A stretch of DNA of 64,000 bases, taken from contig NC_081415.1 in the NCBI RefSeq assembly GCF_030272615.1, forward strand, positions 505,565,373 through 505,629,372. Reading direction: 5' to 3'. Under the pieces are notes generated by a model that did not search any database, was not told the origin of the DNA, and was given only the letters and a program-made list of their open reading frames with translations. This DNA is from Cryptomeria japonica. Taxonomy: Eukaryota > Streptophyta > Pinopsida > Cupressales > Cupressaceae. The stretch's first letter is position 1, and each line of letters begins with the position of its first letter. The position numbers and the translations under genes are program-made. Positions 10,846 to 22,946 of this stretch are shown one piece after another.

Positions 10846-11428
10846 GTAGATCATAAAGTTAAAATTTATGTAAGCACACACATGAAGTGCATTCAATTTA
10901 AAATATTAAATTAAAATCAGTTAAATTCTAGAGAGAGAGAGAGATCGTTAATCTTGAGCTCATAAAATTAAAATGTACACATGTGAAGTTGTCGCATAAT
11001 TAATCTATATACATGAATTTCTCGCATAATTCAAATTTAAATAAATTATTTTAAAGAGAGTGAGAGTGAGATCATTAAAAATATATATAAATTTATCTAT
11101 ATATCACATACATACATTTTAAATTATTAAAACATTAATGAGAGAGAGAGGAAGATCATTTTCATGACAGAGAGAGAGATCATTAAAGATATATGCATGT
11201 ACTAAATTAAAACATAATTTTTAAAATTTAAAACACATGCTGAGCAAATTAAGGGAAGAGAGCTCAAAAGACTAAATCATATACATGTATATACTAATTT
11301 GAACACATGTTGAGAAAATTAAGGGACTTGAGAGAAATTAAGGGTAGATCATAAAGTTAAAATTTACTTAAGCACACACACATGAAGTGCATTCAATTTA
11401 AAACATTAAATTAAAATCAGTTAAATTC

Positions 11429-11468
<40 letters not shown>

Positions 11469-11880
11469 ATTAATCTTGAGCTCATTAAATTAAAATGTAC
11501 ACGTGAAGTTCTCACATAATTCATCTATATACATGAAGTTCTCGCATAATTCAAATTTAAATAAATTATTTTAAAGAGAGCGAGAGCTAGATCATTAAAA
11601 AATATATAAATTTATCTATATATCACATACATACATTTTAAATTATTAAAACATTAATGAGAGAGAGGGAGATCATTTTCATGACAGTTCGAGATATCAT
11701 TGATTTCAGAGAGAGAGAGATCATTAAAGATATATTCATGTACTAAATTAAAACATAATTTTTAAAATTTAAAACACATGCTCAGAAAATTAAGGGAAGA
11801 GAGCTCGAAAGACTAAATCATGTACATGTATATACTAATTCAAACACATGTTGTGCAAATTAAGGGACTTGAGAGAAAAT
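10846..11880. repeat. Direct repeat, about 498 bp x2
   Basis: GTAGATCATAAAGTTAAAAT begins at 10846 and again at 11344; both copies then run through the same landmarks (GCACACACATGAAGTGCATT, a GA tract, ATATATCACATACATACATT, ACACATGCT.AG.AAATTAA). The copies differ by substitutions and GA-tract length. The second copy ends just before the satellite. No coding sequence is seen in either. Confidence 0.9.
11429..11466. repeat. (GA)n microsatellite
   Basis: An uninterrupted run of about 18 GA dinucleotides inside the second 498-bp repeat; the first copy has only five or six at the same place (from about 10931), so the tract expanded after duplication. Confidence 0.95.
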
Positions 11881-14800
11881 GACTAAATCACAATGTGATA
11901 AGTATGTGGTCAACTTGGGTCCTAAGTGGTACATTATAAACATTACGTAATGTTATAAGGCATCATAAGTGGTTGTAAGGGGTCACACATGTGTTAGAAC
12001 ATATGCATAACCCCTTAGGACCACATATGACCCCTTAGGACACTTCATCATGGACTAAGGAGTATGTCCTACACACTAGGATGTTATAAGGGGTCGGTCA
12101 TATGTGGTCCTAAGGGGTCACGCATGTGTTAGAACACATGTGTGACCCCTTATGACCACATATGACCCCTTAGGACACTATGTGATCTTAAGGGGTATTT
12201 CATACAAACTAGGATGTTGTAAGGGGCCATATGTGGTGGTAAGGGGTCACACATGTGTTAGAACACATGCGTGACCCATTAGGACCACATATGACCCCTT
12301 AGGACACTTTGTGATGGAATAAGGGGTATTTCGTACACACTAGGATGTTATAAGGGGTCATATTTGGTCATAAGGGGTAATGCATATGTTAGAACACATG
12401 TGTGACCCCTTAAGACCACATATGACCCTTTAGGACACTATGTGATCTTAAGGGGTATGTCGTACATACTAGGATGTTATAAGGGGTCATATGTGATCCT
12501 AAGGGGTCACACATGTGTTAGAACACATGTGTGACCCCTTAGGACCACATATGACCCCTTAGGATAGTATGTGATCTTAAGGGGTATGTTGTACACACTA
12601 GGATATTATAAGGGGTCATATATGGTCGTAAGAGGTCACACATGTGTTGGAACACATGCGTGACCCCTTATGACCATATATGACCCCTTAGGACACTATG
12701 TGATCTTAAGGGGTGTTTCGTACACACTAGGACACTATAAGGGGTCATATGTGGTCCTAAGGGGTCATATGTGGTCCTAAGGGGTCACTCATGTGTTATA
12801 ACACATGCGTGACCCCTTATGACCACATATGACCCCTTAGGAAACTTTTTGATGGACTAAGGGGTATTTCGTACACACTAGGATGGTATAAGGGGTCATA
12901 TATGTTTGTAAGGGGTCACACATGAGTGACCTATTAGGACCACATATGACCCCTTCCTTACCCCTTAGGACCACATATGACCACTTAGGACACTATGTGA
13001 TCTTAAGGGGTATGTCGTACACACTAGGATGTTATAAGGGGTCATATGTGGTTGTAAGAGGTCATGCATGTGTTAGAACAAATATGTGACCCCTTAGGAT
13101 CACATATGACCCCTTCGAACACTTTGTGATGGACTAAGGGGTATGTCCTAGAAACTAGGATGTTATAAGGGGTCACATGTGGTCATAAGGGGTCACATAT
13201 GTGTTAGAACACACATGTGACCCCTTATGACCACATATGACACCTTAGGACACTTATTGATGGACTAAGGGGTATGTCGTACACAGTGAGATGTTATAAG
13301 GGGTCATATGTGGTCCTAAGGAGTCACACATGTGTTAGAACACATGCGTGACCCCGTAGGACCATATTTGACCCCTTAGGACACTATGTGATCATAGGGG
13401 GTATTTTATACACACTAGAATGTTATGAGGGGTCACACATGCGTGACCCCTTATGACCACATATGACCCCTTAGGACACTATGTGATCTTAAGGGGTATG
13501 ACGTACACACTAGGATGTTATAAGGGGTCATATGTGGTCCTAAGGGGTCACATAAGTGTTAGAACAAATGCGTTACCCCTTAGGACCACATATGATCCCT
13601 TAGGACACTTTGTGATGGACTAAGGGGTATTTTATACACACTAGGATGTTATAAGGGGTCATATGTGGTCGTAAGGTGTCATGCATGTATTAGAACATAT
13701 GTGTGACCCCTTAGCACCACATATGACACCTTATAACACTTTGTGATGGAATAAGGGATATGTTGTACCACTAGGATGATAAAAATAGTCATATGTGGTC
13801 CTAAGGGGTCACACATGTTTTAGAACACATGTGTGACCCCTTAGGACCACATATGACCCCTTAGGACACTATGTGATCTCAAGGGGTATGTCATACACAC
13901 AAGGATGTTATAATGGGTCATATGCGGTCCTAAGGGGTCATGCATGTGTTATAACACATGAGTGACCTCTTATGACCACATATGACCCCTTAGGACACTA
14001 TGTGATCTTAAGGGGTATGTTGTACACACGATGATGTTATAAGGGGTCATATGTGGTCCTAAGAGGTCACGCATGTGTTAGATCACATGTGAGACTTCTT
14101 AGGACCACATATGACCCCTTAGAACACTTTGTGATGGATTAAGGGGTGTGTCGTACACACTAGGATGTTATAAGGGGTGATATGTGGTTGTAAGGGGCCA
14201 CGCATGTGTTAGAACACATGTCTGACCCCTTAGGACCACATATGACAACTTAGGACAATATGTTATCTTAAGAGGTATGTTGTACACACTAGGATTTTAT
14301 ACGGGGTCATATGTGGTCCTAAGGGGTCACACATGTGTTAGAACACATGCATGACCCCTTAGGACTACATATGACCCCTTCGGACACTATGTGATGGACT
14401 AAGGCATACATGTCGTACACACTAGGATGTTATAAGAGGTCATATGTGGTCCTAAGGGGTCACACATGTGTTAGAACACATGCGTGACCCCTTATGAGCA
14501 TATATGACCCCTTAGAACAATTTATGATGGAGTAAGGGGTATGTCCTACACACTAGGATATTATAAGGGGTCATATATGGTCATAAGGGGTCATGCATGT
14601 GTTAGAACACATGTGTGACCCCTTAGGACCACATATGACCCTTTAAGACACTTTGTGATGGACTAAGGGGTTTGTTGTACACACTAGGATGTTATAAATG
14701 GTCATATGTGGTTGTAAGGGGTCACACATGTGTTAGAACACATGAATGACCCCTTTGGACCACATATGACACCTTAGGACACTTTGTGATGGACTAAGGG

Positions 14801-15539
14801 GTATGTCGTACACACTAGGATGTTACGCATGTGTTAGAACACATGTGTGACCCCTCAGGACCACATATGACCCCTTAGGACACTTTGTGATCTTAAGGTG
14901 TATGTCGTACACACTAGGATGTTATAAGCGGCTAGATGTGGTCCTAAGGGGCCATGCATGTGTTAGAACACATGCATGACCCCTTAGAAACACATATGAC
15001 CCCTTAGTACACTATGTGATCTTAAGGGGTATGTCGTACACACTAGGATGTTATAAGGGGTCATATGTGGTCCTAAAGGGTCATGCATGTGTTAGAACAC
15101 ATGTGTGACCCCTTAGGACCACATATGACCCCTTAGGACACTATGTGATCTTAAGGGGTATGTCGTACACACTAGGATGTTATAAGCGGTTATATGTGTT
15201 CTTAAGAGGTCACACATGTGTTAGAACACATGCATGACCCCTTATGATCACATATGACCCCTTAGGACACTATATGATCCTAAGGGGTATGTTGTACATA
15301 CAAGGATGTTATAAAGGGTCATACGTGGTTGTAAGGGGTCACACATGTGTGAACACATGCGTGACCCCTTAGGACCACATATGACCCCTTAGGTAACTAT
15401 GTGATCCTAAGGGGTATGTTGTATACAATAAGATGTTATAATAGGTCATATTTTGTCCTAAGGGGTCACACATGTGTTAGAACACATGCGTGACCCCTTA
15501 TGACCACATATGACCCATTAGGACACTATGTGATCTTAA

Positions 15540-17270
15540 GGGGTATGTCGTACACACTAGGATGTTATAAGGGGTCATATGTGGTCCTAAGGGGTCACAC
15601 ATGTATTAGAACACATGCATGACCCCTTAGGATAATATGTGATCTTAAGGGGTATGTCGTACACACTAGGATGTTATAAGGGGTCATATGTGGTCCTAAG
15701 GGGTCATGCATGTGTTAGACAACATGCGTGACCCCTTAGGACAACATATAACCCCTTAGGACACTATGTGATATTAAGGGGTATGTCGTACACACTAGGA
15801 TATTATACAGGGTCATATGTGGTCCTAAGGGGTCACACATTTGTTAGAACACATGTGTGACCCCTTATGACCACATATGACCCCTTAGGACACTATGTGA
15901 TCCTACGGGTATGTTTTACACACTAGGATGTTATAAGGGGTCATATGTGGTCGTAAGGGGTTATGCATTTGTTAGAACACATGCACGACCCCTTAGGACC
16001 ACATATGATCCCTTAGGACACTATGTGATCCTAAGGGGTATGTTGTATACACTAGTATGTTATAAGGGGTCATATGTGGTCCTAAGGGGTCACACATGTG
16101 TTAACACATGCGTGACCCCTTAGGACTACATATGACCCCTTAGGACACTATGTGATCTTAAGGGGTATGTCGTACACACTAGGATTTTATAAGGGGTCAT
16201 ATATGGTTCTAAGGGGTGAAACGTGTTATAACACATGCGTGAGTCGTGACCCCTTCTGACACTACGTGATCTTAAGGGGTATGTCGTACACACTAGGATG
16301 TTATAAGGGGTCATACGCGGTCCTAAGGGGTCACACATGTGTTAGAACACATGCGTTACCCCTTAGGACCACATATGACCCCTTAGGACACTATATGATC
16401 TTAAGGCATATGTCGTACACACTAGGATGTTATAAGGGGTCATATATGGTCCTAAGGGGTCACACATGTATTAGAACACATGCATGACCCCTTAGGATAC
16501 TTTGTGATCTTAAGGGGTATGTCATACACACTAGGATGTTATAAGGGGTCATATGTGGTCCTAAGGGGTCATGCATGTGTTAGACAACATGCGTGACCCC
16601 TTAGGACAACATATAACCCCTTAGGACACTATGTGATATTAAGGGGTATGTCGTACACACTAGGATATTATACAGGGTCATATGTGGTCTTAAGGGGTCA
16701 CACATTTGTTAGAACACATGCGTGACCCCTTATGACCACATATGACCCCTTAGGACACTATGTGATCCTACGGGTATGTTTTACACACTAGGATGTTATA
16801 AGGGGTCATATGTGGTCGTAAGGGGTTATGCATTTGTTAGAACACATGCACGACCCCTTAGGACCACATATGATCCCTTAGGACACTATGTGATCCTAAG
16901 GGGTATGTTGTATACACTAGTATGTTATAAGGGGTCATATGTGATCCTAAGGGGTCACACATGTGTTAACACATGCGTGACCCCTTAGGACCACATATGA
17001 CCCCTTAGGACACTATGTGATCTTAAGGGGTATGTCGTACACACTAGGATTTTATAAGGGGTCATATATGGTTCTAAGGGGTGACACATGTGTTATAACA
17101 CATGTGTGAGTTGTGACCACTTCTGACACTACGTGATCTTAAGGGGTATGTCGTACACACTAGGATGTTATAAGGGGTCATACGTGGTCCTAAGGGGTCA
17201 CATGTGTTAGAACACATGCGTTACCCCTTAGGACCACATATGACCCCTTAGGACACTATGTGATCTTAAG
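15540..17270. repeat. Higher-order duplication (about 865 bp) within the satellite
   Basis: A block of about 6.7 monomers is repeated directly with an offset of 865 bp. Rare variants are shared at this offset: GTATGTTTTACACACTAGG at 15908 and 16773; TTATGCATTTGTTAGAACAC and the following CATGCACGACC; the shortened GTGTTAACACATGCG; and the unusual GTGAGTCGTGACC/GTGAGTTGTGACC. This is a recent unequal exchange or segmental duplication compared with the age of the individual monomers. Confidence 0.88.
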
Positions 17271-18228
17271 GCATATGTCGTACACATTAGGATGTTATAA
17301 GGGGTCATATATGGTCCTAAGGGGTCACACATGTGTTAGAACACACACGTTACCCCTTAGGACCAGATATGACCCCTTAGGACACTATGTGATCTTAAGG
17401 GGTATGTCGTACACACTAGGATGTTATAAGGGGTCATATGTGGTTGTAAGGGGTCACACATGTGTTAGAACATATGTGTGACCTCTTATGACCACATATG
17501 ACCCCTTGGGACACTATGTGATCCTAAGGGTTATGTTGTGCACACTAGGATGTTATAAGGGGCCATATTCGTCGTAAGGGGTCACACATGTGTTAGAACA
17601 CATGAGTGACCCCTTAGGACCACATATGACCCCTTAGGACATTATGTGATCCTAAGGGGTATGTTGTATACATTGGGATGTTATAAGGGGTCATATGTGA
17701 CCCTAAGGGGTCGCGCGTGTGTTAACACATGCATGACCCCTTAGGACCACATATGACCCCTTAGGACACTATGTGATCTTAAGGGGTATGTCGTACAATC
17801 TAGGATTTTGTCATATGTGATTCTAAGGGGTCACACATATGTTAGAACACATGCGTGACCCTTTATGACCACATATGACCCCTTTGGACACTATGTGATC
17901 TTAAAGGGTATGTCGTACACACTAGGATGTTATACGGTGTCATATGTGGTCCTAAGCGGTCACGCATGTGAACACATGCATGACCCCTTAGGACACTATG
18001 TGATCTTAAGGGGTATGTCGTACACACTAGGATGTTATAAGGGGTCATATGTGGTCCTAAGGGGTCACACATGTGTTAAAACACATGCATGACCCCTTAT
18101 GGCCAAACACATGTGTGACCCCTTATGGCCATATATGACTCCTCACTGTGTGATCCTAAGGGGTATGTTGTACACACTAGGATGTTATAAGGGGTCATAT
18201 GTGGTCGTAAGGGGTCACACATGTGTTA

Positions 18229-18270
18229 GACATATGACCCCTGATAACATCCTAGTGTGTACAACATATC
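18229..18270 (-). repeat. Short inverted segment within the satellite
   Basis: ATAACATCCTAGTGTGTACA followed by ACATAT, here on the plus strand, is the reverse complement of the ATATGTTGTACACACTAGGATGTTAT landmark that all other monomers carry forwards. It lies between two normally oriented monomers near the right end of the array. Confidence 0.85.
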
Positions 18271-18479
18271 CTAAGGGGTATGTTGTATACACTAGGGTGT
18301 TATAAGGGGTCATATGTGGTCCCAAGGGGTCACACATGTGTTAACACATGCGTGACCCCTTAGGACACTATGTGATCCTCTATGGTACTAAGGGGTCATA
18401 TAGTGTCGTAAGGGGTATATGTGTTCGTAAGGGGTCCTAAGGGTTCATGTTGTCTGTGTAACACGATGTGAAAACGGGT

Positions 18480-18905
18480 TGTAGAGGTTTTATTTTGTCT
18501 AATTTGTTTAAATTTATTATCTAAGTTTTATAATGTTTTTCTAAGTTTTAATTTATCATTTATTTTTTCTAACGTTTTAATTTATTATATTTAGTTTTCT
18601 AACATTTTTCTAATTTTTAATTTTGCTAATATTTTTCTTAAAGTTTTTCTAAGTTTTAATTTACTACCTTAGTTTTCTAAGTTTTTCATAACATTTTTTA
18701 AAAAAGTTGAAAATAATAATACATATACAGTTATTTAATTAAAAAAACAAATTGACGTTAAATTAAGTTTTCTAACATTTTTCTAAGTTTTAAAATTTTA
18801 GTATAGATATGTTTTCTAAGTTTTTGTTAACGTTTTTCTAAAATGTTGAATAAAATATACAATTATTTAATTAAAAAACAAATTATTTACTAATTTTTAA
18901 ATAAA
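18480..18905. repeat. AT-rich run of TTTTCTAAGTTTT-like repeats
   Basis: After the satellite, the words TTTTTCTAAGTTTTAATTTA and ACATTTTTCTAA recur about a dozen times with variable spacing. No coding capacity is visible. Confidence 0.7.
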
Positions 18906-19119
18906 TTTAATAATTAAAAAAAGTTTATTTTGTGCACCTGAAATAATGTAGGTCGAAAGCTGAAAGATGAGAAGTGTCGACTGCTGCTGACAGGGCAAGG
19001 TGACGTAATGTTGGCGTTGGGTTCTCTCTAACCCCCTCTCCACAACAATCTCCAAACTTGAAAATGACAGTTTAACTGTCATTTTTGGCTTTTATAGAGA
19101 TTTTTCAAAAAATAATTTT

Positions 19120-19330
19120 TTAAGCGGTTCAATCGAACAGGGGGAACCCAATAAAAATAAATATTTTATTGGGTTCGATCAAACCCCCATATCCATCTGG
19201 GGTTCGATTGAACCTGAATCAGATGGTGGGTTTGATCAAACCCGAATCCAATGGTGGGTTTGATCGAACCCTCGGGGGTGGTTCTCTCGAACACCCCTAG
19301 TTCGTTCGAACCCCCGCAAATTTGTTTTCC
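19120..19330. repeat. Cluster of GGGTTCGATCGAACCC-type palindromes
   Basis: Within 210 bp there are about seven versions of a 16-bp palindrome: CGGTTCAATCGAACAG, GGGTTCGATCAAACCC, GGGTTCGATTGAACCT, GGGTTTGATCAAACCC, GGGTTTGATCGAACCC, TGGTTCTCTCGAACAC and AGTTCGTTCGAACCC. A further hairpin AACCCAATAAAA ... TTTTATTGGGTT lies at about 19146-19176. The sequence on either side is unremarkable and AT-rich. Confidence 0.85.
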
Positions 19331-19339
19331 CCACCTCCG

Positions 19340-19985
19340 CCAATTTTGTTCATTAGCAAAAGTGGGGACCATTATTGTGAGTTCACCCTGTCACTACAAG
19401 CAAAATTTTGTGTTGTTTGTGGTTGTGATTACATACATAGTTAAATCTCCATTCTTCCAAATCCAAATCAATTAAGTCATTATTTTTCTTTATTTATGGA
19501 ATAAAATGTGTTATTTTAATAAGGAAAATAATCTTCTAATATTAAAAATGTTGATTGTATTGTTACTAAATATATTGCATATCATAGAAAATTTAGGCAA
19601 ATATTCAATTTTATTTTTTATTTTTTTAGAAAAATTTTAAAGGGAAAATGATAATAAAAGAAAATAGAGGTTAAACTAAAATTATGATTCAATATAATTA
19701 TTCAGGTTAAGAAATATTAATTCATTATGATTATTTTATTTTTCAATCTCCCACATGAATTTCAAAGTTATGTATGCTTATTTTATTTTCCCTAACTTTA
19801 CATCTAGGAATTTAGATGTTTGTGGTAACACAAATTCTAAATTTAAGATTATTGATATTGATCTCAATTTGGTCTTGATCTCTACAATAGATCTAATAGA
19901 TCTTCTTCTTGAAAATAAAATATAAGATTTGCTAGGGAAAGCTCTAATACCTAAGTTTTAGAATTTAAGACTTATAAGAGTTAGA
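19340..19985. other. AT-rich stretch without recognisable features
   Basis: I see no coding frame and no repeat here beyond A/T-rich composition. A purine run AAAAGTGGGGACC at 19357-19369 resembles a retrotransposon polypurine tract, but no LTR follows that I can match. Confidence 0.4.
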
Positions 19986-20230
19986 GTGATGATTTGGATT
20001 AGAGAACACTACAATTTAGTTATAGAGATTTGCATTATTGTTACAAAATTTTTAATTATTGTATTCATTGAGGAGGAAGCAATAAACAAGGTTTTAGAAG
20101 GAGGGGCTTGGTTTTTAAATAGGTTGGGTTGTAACGTATTCAAGTTTAGAAACACAACTTTGACCTCTATTTTAAATTAAATAACCTTGCTCCCATTTGG
20201 ATCAGGGTGCTTAATCTCCCAAAGGAATAT
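19986..20230 (+). pseudogene. LINE ORF1 remnant, DUF4283-like domain
   Basis: The frame contains FIEEEAINKVLEGGAWFLN followed, after a frameshift, by APIWIRVLNLPKEY (20189-20230). In DUF4283 domains of plant LINE-associated ORF1 and retroviral-like proteins the pattern is an E..A..VL.GGPW.L segment followed by a PVWVRLPNLP segment at this distance. That makes a decayed DUF4283 domain the best reading. The product would be the RNA-binding ORF1 protein of a non-LTR retrotransposon. Confidence 0.5.
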
Positions 20231-20960
20231 TAAGATCTAAGGGTTTGAGAGAAGCTAGTAAATGCCCTAAGAATCTTCAAAGTGTTTGATAAAAAATTAG
20301 GGACATATTGTCTAGGCTCATTTGCTACGATTGGGTTTTAACAAATGTTTTTTTTTTTTAAAATATAAAAATCTAATTTCAAAATTGGGAGTTTGGCACC
20401 AACCACTTTATATGGAGAAATCTGATCTTTTTGCGCAAGATAATATAAATTTGGTCATCTCAAGATAAAATTCTTTGGTAAGAGCCATTTAGAGAAGGAG
20501 TTAGAAGACGACTATTTCACTTCAAGAAAATATAGAAATGGAGTAGGGATTTCTTGTTTCAAATGTTCATACAAAAAAATGGAGATTCGATCATGAAACA
20601 ATAAATGATGAGGAAGTTGGAAGGTTTATTGAGTTAGATGAAATGAGAGAGTTGGTCATAGAACAACAAAATATTAATGAAAGGATTATAGAGAAGGAAG
20701 TTGGAAAGTCATTGAGCCCCAATCAAAGATTTTTGAGGTATTAAATCCTACAAATCTAGAAAGAAATAATGACAAGAAAAAAATTAACTTAGATATTTTG
20801 AAATAGATACTAATTTGGATCCAAATGAAGAAATTTTAAATAGCCTTGTAGATATTGTTTAAAGAACTAGGAGTAAAACACAAATCATATACACAGTTGG
20901 AAAAAATTGTGTTTCTTTGTGTGGATGTTGTGGGGTTAAGAATCATGGTATATTTTGGTT
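20231..20960 (+). pseudogene. LINE ORF1 tail with degenerate CCHC knuckle
   Basis: Downstream of the DUF4283-like piece the sequence keeps short coding-like segments (for example DEEVGRFIELDEMRELVIEQ, about 20608-20667) and ends with LCGCCGVKNHGIFWF near 20914-20958. This matches a C-x2-C-x4-H-x4-C zinc knuckle in which the last cysteine codon is TTT. DUF4283 followed by a single knuckle is the known order in these proteins. Frames shift several times. Confidence 0.35.
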
Positions 20961-21281
20961 TCTTATAGTTTTATTTTAATGAAGTTCAATAAATACAAAA
21001 CTAATATTATTAGTGCCACAATTTTTGTGATAAGAGAGATAGCGAAAACAGTTGAAGAAACTCTATTTGTTCCTTTAAATTAGCGAGGTTGTTAACCATC
21101 CAAACATTTCCCCACCAATTGACACATAGATTCATTTGAAATAACATCCCAAATCTAATCACTACAAAATATCAAAAACTCATCTTCATCTACTCTTTCA
21201 CTACAAATCACTTATTGTTCAGAATTTATACAATCTTTCATTAGTTAAGGAGGCAATGGATGATGCATTGGTAGGAGATTT
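20961..21281. other. Unassigned sequence left of an LTR element
   Basis: No domain is recognised here. Its last five bases, GTAAC at 21282-21286, are duplicated to the right of the element at 29365-29369. Confidence 0.4.
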
Positions 21282-21286
21282 GTAAC

Positions 21287-22495
21287 TGTAGCATCACAAA
21301 TTGTACTCACTTACAATTTCATCCTCACCTAGGCTTCACTTTGGCATTTTGGATTTCGATGCCTGATAGGAATACTGATTCTATTCACACCCCCTACAAA
21401 ATCCTATGTTTCCATCATTTCCTCTTCTTTCCCCTCATGCCGAGTCCTTATGTTTTAGGACCAAGGTGTTGGGTGCCCTGGTCCTAAATCAGGACCAAGG
21501 CGCTCAACAACTTGGTCCTCCTAATTAGGACTCATTTTGGGCCCTACAACAGTCATCTCAAATGAGTGAGGAACTGGATCCCGTGTCGGCCTACTCTAAA
21601 ATTTTTATTTATTTTTGGGTAGTCAAGTATAAAAGAAGCTCTACCCCTCTCATTTGAAATCTAATCAATGACCTAATCAATCTTCTATGATCTCAATTAC
21701 ACTTTGGCAAAATTCAATTCAAGTGAGCAAGCAATTGATCAATCATTCATCAAGCATTAGAGTAGAAATGAAGTCAAGTTTAAGTGTTGAAGATGGCATC
21801 CATGATTAATGTTTTATGAAGACATTCTACGTGAAACCCTAAAACCTTTGTGTGAAGGTCAAACAAAATTTCATCAAGGTATACATTGTTGTTTCAAGCA
21901 TTTCAACCTTTCCCTCAAAAGGAAAGTATTTTATTACAATCATTCATTACATTTATCAATTCAATTTCATGGCTAATTCTAAAACTAGGGTTTGACCTAA
22001 GGCAAACCCCTATTCCCAACCTATTTCCTATCTTTTTGTGTGTAGGGAATAGGTGCAAGAGTTGTACTTAGGAATCCTGACAGAGTCAACAATGACAAAC
22101 AGGTTCAACTTTTGACGATGGAAAATTTAGAGGACCAGGGTGAAGCTATTCTACTTGGTCCCAAAAATTAGAGTGAACTTCTAGGAACAGGTTCTAACAT
22201 CTCCTTTTGCCCAGATCTTAGTTTGTGCCTTTGTGGGATATATGTAGCAGCCTGCTTGTGATGACTTACTTCAATTATTCATTTTTTTGCCCTAATTCCA
22301 CAACTACATTCCAAATTTAAGAAAGAGGATAATAATTCGCAATCAAGGTGAATCCAATCATTATCTCAACCCTTTCCTTATTTGGATTGAGGCTAGATCT
22401 ATTGGGTTCAATCCTCTTTTAATTGTTTTGGTTAATTTAGATTATTAGTGGTTTTATTATCTTAATTGATCTTAATTCCAAACTACACCATTACA
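21287..22495 (+). repeat. Left LTR
   Basis: The LTR runs from TGTAGCATCACAAATTGTAC to CTACACCATTACA. It matches the right LTR at 28187-29364 throughout, with many substitutions, so the insertion is old. It has a TATA box (see separate entry) and GGACCA/TGGTCC inverted motifs in U3 near 21458-21535 and again near 22131-22170. The open frames inside are chance. Confidence 0.92.
21628..21635 (+). promoter_or_regulatory. LTR TATA box
   Basis: TATAAAAG, followed about 10 bp on by CTACCCCTCTCAT, occurs at the same place in the right LTR (28491-28498) and in the solo LTR (24350-24357). Position and conservation support a promoter that drives element RNA. Confidence 0.7.
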
Positions 22496-22946
22496 TTTTG
22501 ATGAACCTGACATATTTCATGCTTAATCCTGATTTCTTGTCTCAGATATGATTTTGTATGCATTTTAAAATTCAAAATTGCACTCATATTTTTATTTTCA
22601 ATTCTATTACATAAATTTAGAGGTTAAATTCACAAAAACCCTAATTTATTATTCTAAAATTAATTTGTGGGTTGCATAATTTTCAAGTGTATTTTTAGAT
22701 CTAATTATTATGACATGTTATATTGTGATTTAAAAGCATTTATTTTTCAAAATCATAATTCACACTATTTAATTTCATGGTTAATCAATCATTTTTATAA
22801 CAAATTGCATTGCTTAATCATAGTTTACAATTTTGGCATTCAAATTTCTCTCTTTTATGCATGAGTTAAAACCATTAGTCCTACATATGATATTCCAGTG
22901 AGAAGAAGTTGTAGACAATGCTTCCTAAGGTTTAAACACTAAGGAT

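Larger units (their letters stand above)
11925..18455. repeat. 129-bp palindromic satellite array, about 50 copies
   Basis: The region is a tandem array with a monomer close to 129 bp. Landmarks in each are GGGGTCATATGTGGTCCTAA, GGGGTCACACATGTGTTAGA, ACACATGCGTGACCCCTTAG, GACCACATATGACCCCTTAG, GACACTATGTGATCTTAAGG and GGTATGTCGTACACACTAGG, then ATGTTATAA. The first 82 bases form two 40-base arms in inverted orientation around AG. In the copy at 12480-12561 the arms differ at one position only. Copies at both edges are degenerate and some monomers are truncated or joined out of phase. No host gene is present; the open frames in the array come from the monomer length being a multiple of three. 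Confidence 0.97.

Noticed and set aside
15911-18305. Ten or so open frames of 60-75 codons in the satellite as small genes
   Set aside because: They all read the same 129-bp monomer in equivalent frames and end wherever a monomer carries a stop.
11925-18455. CRISPR-like array of palindromic repeats with spacers
   Set aside because: The units are 129 bp with conserved, not unique, spacer sequence, no cas genes and plant context; it is a satellite.
22496-22530. Primer binding site next to the left LTR
   Set aside because: The sequence after the LTR (TTTTGATGAACCTGAC) does not begin with the TGG complementary to a tRNA CCA end, so I could not assign a tRNA primer.
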